Shown here in pieces: positions 23,755-35,639 of a stretch of DNA of 64,000 nucleotides (its first letter is position 1; each line of letters starts with the position of its first letter). The position numbers and the translations under genes are program-made. The stretch spans positions 1,171,155-1,235,154 of the forward strand of contig NW_006763141.1 in the NCBI RefSeq assembly GCF_000264905.1, in the 5' to 3' direction. The notes below the pieces were generated by a model. That model searched no databases, had not been told where the DNA came from, and saw only the letters and a program-made list of their open reading frames with translations. Origin of the DNA: Stereum hirsutum FP-91666 SS1 (Eukaryota > Basidiomycota > Agaricomycetes > Russulales > Stereaceae).

Positions 23755-24993
23755 GGTTCGTGAATTGGTCGTGTGCTGGGAGAGGACGAAATGTTTATCT
23801 GATAAGATAGATTGCAAATTCGCAGGGTCTGGTCGGGTGCCACTGTGGCCTGCTTATATTGCATCGTCTTCAAAGGTAGATAATCAAGGACTCGGACAGT
23901 GGTAAAGGTCTCATGAATTAATACTCAAAGATCCATGTATAAGTAAATATGGACGACCAAGAAGACATGTTGTACATAAAAAACAGGCGAAGGAGTTGAG
24001 TGAAATCCATCGTGGCGCATGATGAACCGCCATCCCCAATGAAAACAAACAGGATTTCCATACGTATTTGGAAGACAATTTAGACCTGAGAGGAAGCTTG
24101 GATGTATCAACGCATCCCACAATCAAAGCTGGAACTTCGTCGCTTTCGCATTAGTGATTGTGTCCACTACGCGCCAGCCGCGCACTCGAAACCTCCAACA
24201 GACGGCATGGGGAAGGCTAGGTGCTAACAGATCTTTTCATTCGAATGGATGATGATCGATAAAAACGTGTCAGGGTCTGCGGAAATATCTAAGTGCATGA
24301 GCGGAGGATGACGCGTAGGGTAAGTGGCTCAAAAGGATGAGTGGCTCACCTTGTCGCTGCACTCCACGACACAGACCTCTCACCGCCGCTGTTCAACACC
24401 TTTCCCGGGGAAGAGTGGGACTGTTTGTAAGATTGTGTCATGCGCGCTAGAGTCAAGACCACTCCCAAATCATGTTCGTAGCCGACCTTGGGGGAAGGAG
24501 AAAAATAATCTGGTCAGCTTCTCACGGTACTTGCCGCGAACAAAGGAACGTCGAGCGTGTCTCAGGAGGACGTAATGGCGCCGGAAAATGGAACGACATG
24601 GATTCTCGCCGCACAGCACCGACACTGTACACGCGTCCCGATCTTTGTCTGAGCCTCGAGGCATCAGCGACGCGTCGTAATGAAGTCAAAGCTCGCTTTG
24701 TCGCGGAGCGGATCCAGGACGACCCTGTCGCTTAGAAACCCAGAAAAGGCAGGAACGCACAAAGAAAACAAAGCTTCCGGCGGAAGGAAGACTATTAGCT
24801 TTGCCCGCGAAGATGTGGAATTTGCCGAGGACAAAGGGCAGGTCAAAGTAAAGTCCAGCAGCATATAAGCAAGCTTCGAGCGACGAGAGGAAGGACACAA
24901 CCATTCTCCCCGACTGCCTGATCGTCTGCTCTCAAGCACTTACTGCTCTGCCTCAACTCTTGCTTTCCGCGCCACCCTTAGACAACTAACACA
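23755..24993. promoter_or_regulatory. Divergent intergenic region between TAH18 and the C2H2-like gene
   Basis: 1.2 kb shared upstream DNA of two divergent genes. Near the plus-strand gene there is a TATA-like CATATAAGC at about 24862 and a pyrimidine-rich run before the ATG (24927-24977), both usual in fungal promoters. Transcription start is inferred only. No gene inside. Confidence 0.4.
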
Positions 24994-26514
24994 ATGAACC
25001 CAACATCGTACCAACATCCAGGTCAGACTGGTCGTGCCACGATGGGGCAACAAGTTCAGAACCCCGGGATCTGGGGCTTGGAGCCGCAGACGAATGCTCT
25101 CGGGAACTTCGCGTCTACGGCTCAGCATAACCTCTATTCTCAGGCGCCACAACATGCTGCCCAGCAAGTAGCACAACCTTACTACCCACTTCCAACACCG
25201 ACTGGGTACTTTGATGGCCATATGCCAAACCTCGGGGGACAGGTACGCACTTCAGTGTCTTTCGTGGTCAAAGGACCTATGCTGACGAGCTGTACGGTTC
25301 CCCATCTCGAACCCCTGCGCTCACTCCAGTCCCTCCCTGATCCCTCGCCTTACCGCATCAGACCAACGTACTCCTACGACACAAGCGACTGGGACTTACG
25401 TCAGCTCGCACTGCCCCCTATCCGCATCGCGAGTTCGTCCAGGGGAACGGGACTCAATGTTCCTCATACACTGGGTCATCGTAGACAAATCATGCCATTG
25501 CCCTCTCGTGCAGCACCTCAGAACATCGAGCCCATCACCCACATCCCAGGCAACCCGCCCGCTGCTGAAGAGTCTATGACCATCAACGAGTTTCTGGACT
25601 TCCTGGAGCAGAGCTCTAAGAGGGTGGATCGTGTGCTCGAGAACATCGGGGACAGCCCAGCGGGCACTTCGTCCACACCCCAATCCGCCTACCCCACAGC
25701 ATCGTCCTCGTCTGGAACGGGATCTTCCTTCCCCGGCACCCCTCTCGATCCGATGCTTCCCCCAGACTCCCTCCGGCACGCTCAGTATGGCTACGACGAG
25801 TATGACTTCCTGTTCCACCACGTCGATCTATCGTCATTTCTCGACTACCCTCGCTTGGATCGGTCCAGCAGCAGCAGGGAGCTTAGATATGATGCCGACG
25901 GTGCGCTCGCTGAAGGGTGGTCAGCTCCTCCCCCCAAGAGGAAGAGCACCGCGTCATCTACACAGGGGAGAGAGAAGAGGACCAGAAAGGACGACCCGCA
26001 GAAGCCGATAGGCTCTGACGACTCAACGCGCTCGACCGCACCACAGGTCCAGCACGACAACACAGCAATATCGGAAGCATCCACAAGTCAGGATGTCCCA
26101 ACAAGTGACGACGCTTTCCTCTCTCGCTCAGGTGTCAACGCCGGAACAACGACGCCTGCCGAGGAGGAGACTCGAGAGAAGAGGAGGAGTGTGGAGAGGG
26201 TGAAGAGGGTGAAGAGAGGGTCGAAGGACGAGCCTCATTCCTGCATGCCAGAGAAATTTGGTCGACAATACGACTACCGCCGTCATTTCTGCACCTCACC
26301 ACACCATGAAGCGGAGCGCTCTATCCCTGGCTGGAAACAGCGGCATGGCATCCCGGACGATTTCTCGGACGGACTCGTGTTCTGTCAGTTCGTGGACTGT
26401 GAGCTACACCAGCACGGGGTGAGGAAAGACGTCCTGAAGAAACATTTGTGGAAGCGTCATCGAATTGGTGAACCGCCGAGGACCAGGACGAGGACGAGGA
26501 CGAAGAAGTGTTGA
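24994..26514 (+). CDS. Large C2H2-like zinc-finger protein, single exon
   Basis: A 506-codon open frame with ATG in good context (aacacaATGaa) and no intron needed, unusual in this intron-rich window. Residues 1-400 are low-complexity, rich in Ser, Pro, Thr and Gln, with Arg/Lys-rich stretches (residues about 310-330 and 390-410) that could be nuclear localisation signals. Near the C-terminus are SCMPEKFGRQYDYRRHFC and CQFVDCELHQHGVRKD followed by VLKKHLWKRH. The latter gives C-x4-C-x14-H-x4-H, a loose C2H2 finger. The protein ends in a short RT repeat. A DNA-binding regulator is inferred. An intron starting at the GTACGC near 25242 was considered but lacks a good acceptor. Confidence 0.72.
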   Translation: MNPTSYQHPGQTGRATMGQQVQNPGIWGLEPQTNALGNFASTAQHNLYSQAPQHAAQQVAQPYYPLPTPTGYFDGHMPNLGGQVRTSVSFVVKGPMLTSCTVPHLEPLRSLQSLPDPSPYRIRPTYSYDTSDWDLRQLALPPIRIASSSRGTGLNVPHTLGHRRQIMPLPSRAAPQNIEPITHIPGNPPAAEESMTINEFLDFLEQSSKRVDRVLENIGDSPAGTSSTPQSAYPTASSSSGTGSSFPGTPLDPMLPPDSLRHAQYGYDEYDFLFHHVDLSSFLDYPRLDRSSSSRELRYDADGALAEGWSAPPPKRKSTASSTQGREKRTRKDDPQKPIGSDDSTRSTAPQVQHDNTAISEASTSQDVPTSDDAFLSRSGVNAGTTTPAEEETREKRRSVERVKRVKRGSKDEPHSCMPEKFGRQYDYRRHFCTSPHHEAERSIPGWKQRHGIPDDFSDGLVFCQFVDCELHQHGVRKDVLKKHLWKRHRIGEPPRTRTRTRTKKC

Positions 26515-26742
26515 ACTTGTCCGTCGGTGGCAAAGGGATGGGAGATGGAATGCAGGACTTGCCTGGCGATGAGGGCGCGAGTAGATCCTACCAGACTGTT
26601 GGATTTCTTTCTTTTTTCTTTTTTTCATTCGATTTTTTGTCATTGTATGTGTTTTCCCTGTTTTTTTTTGTATCACGGCTCGATGTGAGCTTGTTTATAT
26701 TCCTGTACTGGTGATGCACTCACTCAGACTCGCACAACGTTC
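26515..26742. other. 3' flank, T-rich
   Basis: Contains pyrimidine and poly-T runs (26607-26670), probably 3' UTR and termination region of the C2H2-like gene. Confidence 0.4.
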
Positions 26743-27569
26743 CTATTCTTCCTGTCCATGGCTCTTTCGTAGACGTGTCGGATTTCTGTGTACAATAATA
26801 AATATTGTGGTCAACTCGAATATTCGCAACAACTCGTAGGGACAGAAATCGCAATCCGACCAGTTCGCCACTGTGGCCCCAGGCCTATCCGGTGTACACC
26901 ACTTCACAGAGCCACACGACCAAGAGCCGAAAAGGTGGAGACGACTCACCAATATGCTTTCTGGCACAAAGACGACATCATCCAGGATCCTAAATGAGCC
27001 CACAGATCTCCATGAGAGGACGAGAGTATGCAGACGAAGGTGAAAGCCAACGCAAGCTGAGATTCCTTTGAGCCTCCGATATCTAGTCAGTTTTTATACT
27101 CTCAGTTTTCCTTGCCTCGTGTCCTCTATCGACCACGCAATCGCCCGTCCATCTACCCACAGCCGTTCCAATTTCCAAGGCTAGAGCCGTTCGTTTGTTC
27201 TCCAGCCATTCCGCGTCAAACAGTAAGCGAGGCTGTTCCAGTTCGAGGATGCAAGTGGTGAGACTCTTCGCGAAAACTGATATACCATCGATGATGATTA
27301 AATCATCGTAAATAGAAGGAAATCTGGGCGAATCCGACGATCGTCCGCCGTTCTGCGAATATTTACTCTGAGCGAACAACTTTGCTGGCCAGCCAGCGGC
27401 GAGAGCCGAGTCGAGCTATACAGCAGTTCGGAGTGGCACCTGTTCTGGTCCGAATTGTGGCGTAGTGCAGGAATACTTAACCTCGATAGAACTTCTAACT
27501 TCATAGTATTCATCAGCCCTTACTAAGTACTCGAAGACGTCACAACAAATACACGCCGCCTACAATACC
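26743..27569 (-). CDS. Possible small multi-exon gene, unrecognised
   Basis: Three segments read like exons. From an acceptor at about 27570, the frame CCDVFEYLVRADEYYEVRSS runs to GAG and a possible GTTAAG donor. From an acceptor at about 27360, SPRFPSIYDDLIIIDGISVF continues through LLFDAEWLENKRTALALEIG to a stop near 27083. Further down, RILDDVVFVPESIL precedes a GTGAGT donor near 26950. The amino-acid composition is that of a real folded protein and no family is recognised. No firm start or end can be given; it lies just downstream of LCL3 on the same strand and could even be a remnant. Span is approximate. Confidence 0.3.
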
Positions 27570-27617
27570 ACGTTGATATCAGTCCATCGCCCAACATGTC
27601 CTCCTGCATCGTCCACT

Positions 27618-28961
27618 TTACGCTCCCGGTCTCTTGCTCTCCCTCTCCTTCCTCGGCTTCTCCTTCTCGACCGTCGTCTTCTCCTTATCCATTGCCGCAA
27701 CTCTCCTCTTATAATCCGCAGCCGACTCCCTCTCCACCCGCTCCTCAACTTCTCCAGTTATCGCCGTACGCCAACTCGCATAAAGGCCCGGATCAGGCTG
27801 AGCCCAAACCCCTTTCCCAGCAGCCTTCGCTTGCTGTTCTAGTTCAAGGAAATGTTCCTTGCCCCATTTCCCGTATTCAGCCCCAGATTGTTGATAGACT
27901 TCGGCCCAGCCGGAGCGGAGCATGAGGATAGAGAGGGACTGGCCGGTTCGGAAGGAACGGGTAAAGGGAATGCGGGAGGGGTGGTGGACCATTGCGACCT
28001 GGAATATGATGGTATCGCGTTAGTATGATGTTATAGAGCGATAGTTTGAAGTCATGTAAGGTCCGCGCGATGTTGACGTTGAACCACGTGTTTGGCGCGT
28101 ACATGAAGCCATAGCAGGCTGAGGGATGTGGAAGAGGAAGAGAGATATATATACGCACAATTCGGCCGTACTGGTCTTTCTTGAGTAGTTGGCAATAAAC
28201 TATCTCACCCTCAATCTCGTGTTTTAGCCATGATAGGGCTTCTCCAGAATAGGGCTGTGCGATGTTTCCGAAATGCGCTGCCTGTATCAAAGGATGTAAT
28301 TCATTCTTGGTATACCTTCGTTCAGAGTAATTGGAAAGAAATAAGGCGCACCTCGGGAGCGTCGACGCCTCCCATACGTATGTGAAGCGTCTGATTTCTC
28401 AAATCTATCGAGACACGTCGGTTCCAAGCGAATCGGGTAGAGCAAACACCAGCGAGCGTACCTTTAGTCGTCGAAGGCATCGACCTGAACTTCAAAGGCC
28501 ACCTCCACCCAAAGCCGGGGGTATGATAGAATCGAAAATTATCTGCATCCCCAACGCTGTATAAGCCATTTCACTTCAATTCTAATCATTATTCAAGCGA
28601 GCGCTCTGCGCTAGTACAAGGGTGTTGTATACGAGACTGCAATAACTCACCTGGTCACATACCCCTTCACCCACCGCTTCCTCTCCAAATCCCTCGGCGT
28701 GACCCAATCTGAATTCTGTATCCTCTTGAACAACCGTAGATACGTCCATCTAGTTCCAAAAGTTGAAAAAGCACCGAGCGCGAAACTGCCAAGAACGAGA
28801 GTTTGGGTTTCGGGTGGGATGGATTGGAGTTTGGACCGGAAATGATCAATAAGTTCGAGTGGGGATGAAGGTGGAGGTGGCGAAGGTGGTGGTGGTGGCG
28901 GCGGTGGCAATACTTTGGATTGTGACGGCGAACTTGAGGAGAACCAAGGTATAGTGGGCAT
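27618..28961 (-). CDS. LCL3: Probable membrane-anchored nuclease, LCL3-like (staphylococcal nuclease fold)
   Basis: LCL3-type proteins are mitochondrial-membrane endonucleases of the SNase family. The N-terminus has a run of prolines (residues about 19-34). A membrane-spanning segment follows, [19 protein letters not shown], as in the family. The nuclease domain is split by introns. [17 protein letters not shown] is followed by [18 protein letters not shown], where the Asp of VDAPE is a family landmark. [20 protein letters not shown] and [20 protein letters not shown] continue the fold. The C-terminus is highly charged (Lys/Glu-rich). Start at the ATG read from 28961, stop TGA at 27618. Four exons are likely. 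Length about 290 residues matches fungal LCL3. Confidence 0.88.
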
Positions 28962-29566
28962 ATTTGTGCAGGCCTGGGTATGATTTGGGTATGATGATGG
29001 TGGTAGTAAGTAAACGTGGTTCGGGCGCCAAAGTACTCATTCGACTGCAGTGTGGCACCGCTAAAGTACGCTATCTTATGTGGCCCGGTTCTCCCTAGTG
29101 GCTTGAAGAATTGTTTGAGAATCGTACTCTGCTGGGTACACAAACACCTCTAAATTAGCGTCATTGCAAGTCACAATAAGTATCTTCTGGCTCTCAGATT
29201 TGGCATTAATATCTGGTCGTAAATAATGCTTCGTATTAGCCGTGGGATTGTGGGTACGGGATTTGCCAGGATGGCAAGTTCACCGCAATTGAAGTTGACT
29301 TGAAGAGTTGGCGTCGATTGCTTACAGTCAAAATTATAGCTCGACGCAACTGCATGTTCAAGTTTACATCAATTCCACTCGAGGCTGATACTTGACGAGG
29401 TCGGTATGTGATGATTCTGTATGACTCTTCATTGTGTTTTGATTCATCCGATAAGTGGGTGGCCATCTATCGCAGATATGGGGCGAGACATCGAAGCTTG
29501 AATCGGAATCATATACGAAACACTGCTCGGTGGTAATGCAAGAACTGTCACGGAAAAATAAATCCT
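28962..29566. other. Intergenic: no gene seen
   Basis: Upstream region of LCL3 and 3' flank of the next minus-strand gene. Short open frames only. Confidence 0.5.
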
Positions 29567-31468
29567 CTATGACACGTAACTGGACGGTGCTGTATGGTAT
29601 GATGGAGGCGGACGCGTTGACGGTTGTGACGGCAGCGGACGCCGACCATGACTGCGCTCGGAAAATCCTATGTTCGTAAGTAACCCTGCGTTTTCCTCCA
29701 CAGTGTGCCCCTCCGATGTAAGAATAGACGAGGTTCCAGCGTGATTTTCCGGTGTTATATGACGACCTTGGCCTGAGTGTGTACTCGAGCTCCCGATGTT
29801 GGAAAAGTCTCCAGTAGTGCGACGGCCGTTTGATTCTCCGACGCTCCCTGAGATAGGTCTCCTTCCTGCGCCTGCTTGAATAGCTACAGCCCGAAACGTC
29901 AGATTCCATATGAACTAGTAAAGCAAGTAGCCCAGGGAAACGTACATTCCGCTCCAAAGGACGATGCTTCTTCATATATAAATGGCGTGATACCAGGTGC
30001 CGGCCCAGGTGAGACGAGAGAGCGTCTTGAGCGCCGGTAAACGCAGTAAAGACCTCCGATGAAGAGCAGTAAGAAGGTCGTACTTCCTAAAGCGATACCA
30101 GCGATAGGGCCACCTTGCAGTCGGGAATCGGAAGCTGCTGGGGGCGTAGCTGAGGTCGTAGTAGATGGTGGGGCCACTGAGCTTGTAGATGACGCCTGCG
30201 AGAAGAATATATGTCTTAGTATGGTACCAGTATAATGAGTAGATTGATCAACCTCATACCGGTTGCGAAGAGGATTGGGTACTAGACGAGACTGTTCATA
30301 CCAAAAGATTCAAACACAGTGTAGAGTAGGTAATGTATATTAAAACGTGAACAACACACCGGTGCTCGCTAAGTCCTGGGGACAACGGCCGAAGATCATA
30401 CTGCTGTCGGCAGAGAAATCCTCCGAGCTGGCATCTCGTGTGTACGTGCTATGCATAACGAATATCGTGTGAGACAACTGTTGACAGAGCCAAGGGATTG
30501 CGGTAGAGCTCACTAGTACCTGTGATCAAGCAAAGTCAGCAAAGTGCATAACAGGGGAAAAGCGAGCAGACGCCTACCAATCTCCAGCGTCCCAAAAGAG
30601 CGAGTACAGACTCGACATTATTTTGATTCCTCTGTTGCAAACCCCACTTTGAACTTCAGTGGGCAGTCTGACATGCAAGGAAATTCAGTTGAAAGCGGGC
30701 AGCATTGATATCTCTGAGACAACTCTGAGATATTGCTGAGATAACGTACGACTGATTCGTCCCACCGACACAATGGCCTTGATCTTCATCTCTATAAATG
30801 TAATACGATCCCTTGCCTTACTTAGATCAGTAAAATGCATCACAAGCCGAATGAAGAATTCCTAATATCCGATGAGAGAGGTCGTACCAGCATCTGTGCC
30901 GTTTTGACTGTCTACGTCACCCTGCTGACAGCTAGGAAGAGCTTTTAAGATATTGACATCCTGTCAACGGCCCTCAAGCACGTACTTCATGCAGAGCATG
31001 CTTAGTGCCCACGATATAGAATTACAACAACAGTCGTCTATAAAAGCCAAAAAGAAAAAAAAGCTTGATAATGGAAGAGATAGTAACGGTCTTGCCAAAA
31101 ATCACGTACCAACTTGATCGTCACAGTTGTCGCCGGGTGTATGCTGACGAAAGTCGCCAACAACATCTGTCGGTAACAGTCGAATGAGCCAAGGTGCAGG
31201 CCAAAAGACATATACTTACAGTCCACATTACAGATCTGTCTTAGGCGTTGATACGTAACACCTTGAGACACCGGCCAACGTTAGCAAGTAGACAAGGGTC
31301 AAGGGTCAAGGGTGAGATGGGAGTGTGAGACGGGGCCGACGTACAGGGTGTCTCTCCCACCGCCTGCGTGTACCAATTAAGCTCACTGCTTGTACAGGTC
31401 GTATTTACAACACAGACCACAACAGTGACCAACGTAAGTATTGTCAGCAGAGTGAATGCACCAGGCAT
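29567..31468 (-). CDS. Cys-rich single-pass membrane protein, paralogue A
   Basis: Many short exons on the minus strand. The signal peptide is MPGAFTLLTILTLVTVVVCV. It is followed by LNWYTQAVGETPC, VTYQRLRQICNVDY, PGDNCDDQV, DCCCNSISWALSMLC, CQQGDVDSQNGTDA, QGHCVGGTNQ and KIMSSLYSLFWDAGDW. Next comes a stalk including YTRDASSEDFSADSSMIFG and a Ser/Thr-rich segment. The transmembrane helix is GIALGSTTFLLLFIGGLY, followed by YRRSRR. The cytoplasmic tail ends RPPPSYHTAPSSYVS with the TAG at 29567-29569. About twelve Cys pair up in the ectodomain. The last intron is phase 1, just after FGAE, as in paralogue B. No characterised family is known to me; a receptor-like or adhesion surface protein is inference. 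Confidence 0.75.
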
Positions 31469-33663
31469 TGCGAGAATCTTGACAAGAACGAGAAGCAGTA
31501 GATATCTTTATGCAGGGAAGGAAGATTCAACCCAGGGAGAAACGAGTCCAGCACAAGTACAGCGGAGGATCGCAACGCTGATGTTGATGGATCAGCCAGT
31601 TTTCTCCGACCGACAGCTTGCATTCAAATCATTGCGTTCTTCGAGCAGTCCGATCACAACCTTCTGGTACCGGAAATACAGGCGCCCGAAATCACAGCAA
31701 TGGTGATGTTGTATTGCCCTGGTCCCCAAGTGCTCTGATGTCTTATTGAGGAAGAGCAGGAGATCAAATCCTATGTACTATCACTAAGTTTCCTCGTCAT
31801 CACTTGCGCACAAAGTGCAATACCTCCAGATTAAGAAGTAAAATGACCAGGTACTCTGATGGTGTGGTCTTCGCAGCACTGATCGACTTGGAAGACCAGT
31901 AAGCAGGACCTGTCAGACTCACATCGTATCATGATCATCGTGAGACAAAAGATGTAGAATGGTGGTGTATGATGGAATCATGAATGAAACGGACGGACTG
32001 GTGTCAAGGGGTCTCGCAGACGGCGTCGCACATACTTATCACCGGTTGAAGAAACTCGAGAGGAATCATAGCATCTGAAAACATGAGCGAAACGACGATC
32101 AGATTTTGTCAGAAGAAGGACAGGTTAGCGACTCACATATTGATAACCCCGCTGAAAGATGCATTGAAAATAATATATATCACGCTATAATTTTGATGAA
32201 GCGATGCGACAATAATTTTGACAACTCAGCATCGCTAGTGAAATGTATCCCGGAGAACCGACGATGATTCAACATGTGACTTTGCTGGCTAAGTCTTGCC
32301 TTTGGTACTTGCATGATATACTGAGCTTCCAGGTATGGTATTCGACGTCGGTGTGGTTGGGGCAGATGAGTGACCCCGTAGTTGGCCCTAATCGTCATCC
32401 AGTGAAGTCGTCGAAGTTTATCTGGCACAAAAGGCATGAATATCACCAATACTTGTTTTGCTGTGAGACCAACAGCTCAGGGGGAGGTGTACCTGTGCAC
32501 AGCGATGGTTGCCTGACGAACATTGCGGAGCTGGAAACCTTCAGTCCATCTGCAACTGAGAGACTGCGGCCGCATTGACGTCACACTAGGTACATGGTTA
32601 GACAGTACCAAGAAAGATGTCCTCCTCTGTGATCCAATATCCCGTCACGTAGATTCGGGGGACGGTGGCGATGTTACTCAGAAATCACTGGCTTCGCAAC
32701 CTGCAGCGCCTCCATGCAGCCTCCATGTATCGATACATAGCGTAACGATACGTGGGCAGCGCCCAGATTCAAGGAGCAAACTCGAAAGCTACTGATAGAT
32801 CTCGTGGGGGTGACTGGTGCGTGTAGCGGCTCGTCCACACAGCTGTTTCAAAGTTCTGTCATCATAAGCTAGTTCGAAAGATGATATTCAGGGGGTACGA
32901 AGACCCCCATGAGGTTTCAGAAACCGCGCAGGGTAAGGGCCAAGCCAGGTTTGATTATTCGGACTCAGGCGGTGCAACAGTGGCGCTTGGAAACTCGGAA
33001 GACGGCCAGTATCCTCCAGTATCATCGTACAGCACAAGTATTCAATACGTGGACCAGCATTTTATCCCTACAGTGGGCAGGGCATGCGGTCTTGGCTCGT
33101 GAAAAGAGGGGATGACGAAAAGGGAGAGCTCACATAAGATACCAGATATCCCGATGTGTACTCTTATGTCGTCTGCCCGTAGTCAGTAGCTGTGGGTCCA
33201 TTCTGTGAGACGGCCCATCAGTGGAGATGGCCCTTTGAGAGCTGTTTCACGATGCGGAGGGCAACATGTCAACACAGATCAGATCGAGGGCAATCGAGGA
33301 GACTGATTGATATAGAATTCTGATGTATATATACGGAAGAGTGTCAAGCAATAATGAGTAGTGGGTGTTGCCGAGCTGCGTGTAAGCAGACGGTTGATTC
33401 CGAGAGCGGAGATCGATTTTCATTTCCTGGCAGCAAAAGGCAGCAAAGGCCACAGTGGCGTCCTGTCTTGAGCATAATTGACAAGGAGAGGAGCGCTGTG
33501 GTATAGATGCAACGTATGAGTAGAAGTTATAGACTGAGAGTAAATTTAATTAGTTGTGTGGTCTGTAAGAGTACTCCTTCGAGTTGTGCCGGAGCCTTAC
33601 CTATGTAAGTACTGCTGAATGTCGATAACAACGACGGACTTGTCAAGATGACCTCAGGAACTA
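31469..33663. other. Spacer between the two paralogues
   Basis: 2.2 kb. I looked for a third, decayed copy by the landmarks WY..AVGETPC, DCCCNSISWALSMLC and YSLFW and did not find one. Holds a CTCCATGCAGCCTCCATG direct repeat near 32710 and a small GTATCG/CGATAC palindromic patch. Probably mostly promoter of paralogue A. Confidence 0.5.
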
Positions 33664-35639
33664 TCAAACGTTGTTCGTACGGTGCTGAAAAACTCGCAGC
33701 ATTTCCAGAAAAGAGGTTCTATACGAAGAGGGGGAAGGAACTGATTGAGCCAAAGCGTCCTTCTCCACCGGACTCGACATATCGAGAAATGAGGGTTGGG
33801 AGCGGCGTTCCGGGATAATCTTGAGGAGAGCATCCCTGCTTGTAGCTCCAGGACGTATAATCTCAGTGCTTCGAATCTGCGAGGATTCCCCAACTTGCAT
33901 ACTATGCGGCTCCAACAAAGGTCGTCCTGCTAGATGTGCGCCATGTGTACCGACATCTGAGACTGGATGTTCAGATGCTTCATGCACGTCAGTGACCAAC
34001 AACCGAAGACTGTAGACACAGACACGCACATACACTCTACTGTTGAATCATCCTCCCGAGATGCGCGAATGAAACGTGTGACATCCGTCAGCGAACCGTC
34101 ATTGTGCCGTGTTTGTTTGAGGCGCAGAAAGTAGAGCGCTCCTAGTATGAGCCAAACGAAGGCAATGCTTCCTATAACTATAGCGGCGATAGCTCCATTA
34201 TTGAGCCTCGAATGATTTCGGAGATCAGGTATGGCAGGGGAGTCGGGAGTTGCAGAGGCCACTCCGGCTGACACGGATGTTATGACGGTAAAGTGTGAAG
34301 AATTAGATGTCGGCGTCGGAGTCGACGGAACGAGTGGTGTCTTTGGGGCATTGGAAGTTGCGAAGGTCGTGAATAACGGGTTGAGGCTCGTTGGAGATGA
34401 TAGTGCTAGAGTGCATGGAGATATGACAGAAGAGTCCGATATATTGGTGCCCGTCGATGGCTGTGCGGAAAGAGTTGTTGCTGTTGGCGCTGTACTTGAC
34501 GGCGAAAACAAAGATGGACCTTCGAGCTTCGGGTCCTTCTGTGTAAACGAAGTGGAAGTATCACCAAGGAAGCCATTGTTGGCGCAATGGCTGAACACAT
34601 GGCCGTTGTTAACCGCGACGGCCTCCGCACTGGAGTCCTTGGTGTATGTGCTGAAAGGGAAGCGTTGAGATATTTCCATGTCAAGACAGCGCCAAAATAC
34701 ACATTAGAACCTGTGAATACGACACGGCATCAACAAGAATATATCCAACACATTTTTGATTAAATGCAGCGTACCATGATCCATCGCTCCAGAATAACGA
34801 GTAAAGATTGTCCATTACATTGATATTTTCGTTACAAACCGCACTTTGTATGCTCGGAGAAAATCTGCACCAAGAAATCAGTACGTTGGAGAAGCGGATG
34901 GCGTTACACAATGCAACAACAGTGTACTTACGACTGGTTCGTTACACCATCACATCGACCTTGATTGTTGTCAAGATACATGAAATATGCACCGACTCCT
35001 TCGGGAATCGCAGTATCAATATCATAGATGGCACAGGCCGGCAAGATCAGAGATGGAAAGATACCTACCAGCATCGATGCCATTGGGCGCGTTCTGCGTC
35101 GCTGTGTCCTTCTGGCAACTAAGAAAGCTCAATGGAAACGATGACATATATTTGGACGGGTCGACCCACTTCATACATAACATACTCAGTGCCCACGATA
35201 TGGAGTTGCAGCAGCAATCCGCTGCAGTAAATAATTGCATAAGTAGTGAGACTAGTTATATAGAATGGTTGGTCGTTGGATACCCGTACCGACTTGTTCG
35301 TCGCAATTATCGCCTGGCGCCTGTGATCGAAAACTCCCCACGACATCTAACAATTGAACATATCAACTTCATAAGGAGTAGGTATAATAAAGTCTAGAAC
35401 GAGGGTACTTACAATCAGGGTTGCATATCTGCCTGAGTCGTTGATAAGTCATACCTGGTAGAGACAGCGATGAATGACGTGACACTCGACATATAAGTAG
35501 GCGACTTACAAGGTGTTTCTCCCACAGTCTTGCTATACCAATCAAGTCCAGTTCCTGCACAGTCTGTGTTTCCTGCCAACGTAATGCAAAAAATTGAAAA
35601 GAGCGTAGTTATGAGGGTATATCCTCGAAAGCTTGCCAT
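33664..35639 (-). CDS. Cys-rich single-pass membrane protein, paralogue B
   Basis: Same layout as paralogue A. The signal peptide MASFRGYTLITTLFSIFCIT precedes GLDWYSKTVGETPC, MTYQRLRQICNPD, PGDNCDEQV, DCCCNSISWALSMLC, APNGIDA, GVGAYFMYLDNNQGRCDG and INVMDNLYSLFWSDGSW. A later exon (low end 34034) carries YTKDSSAEAVAVNNGHVFSH, a long Ser/Thr/Pro stalk, the helix GAIAAIVIGSIAFVWLILGA and LRLKQTR. The last intron, 34033-33978, is phase 1 with a CACTGAC branch site. The last exon 33977-33664 encodes a tail of about 104 residues. Everything stays open, so the gene looks intact. Function unknown. The ectodomain is closely similar to A while the stalk and tail diverge. Confidence 0.76.

Noticed and set aside
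31291..31315. AAGGGTC triplicate repeat
   Set aside because: Only three units inside an intron of paralogue A; not a telomere-like or functional array.
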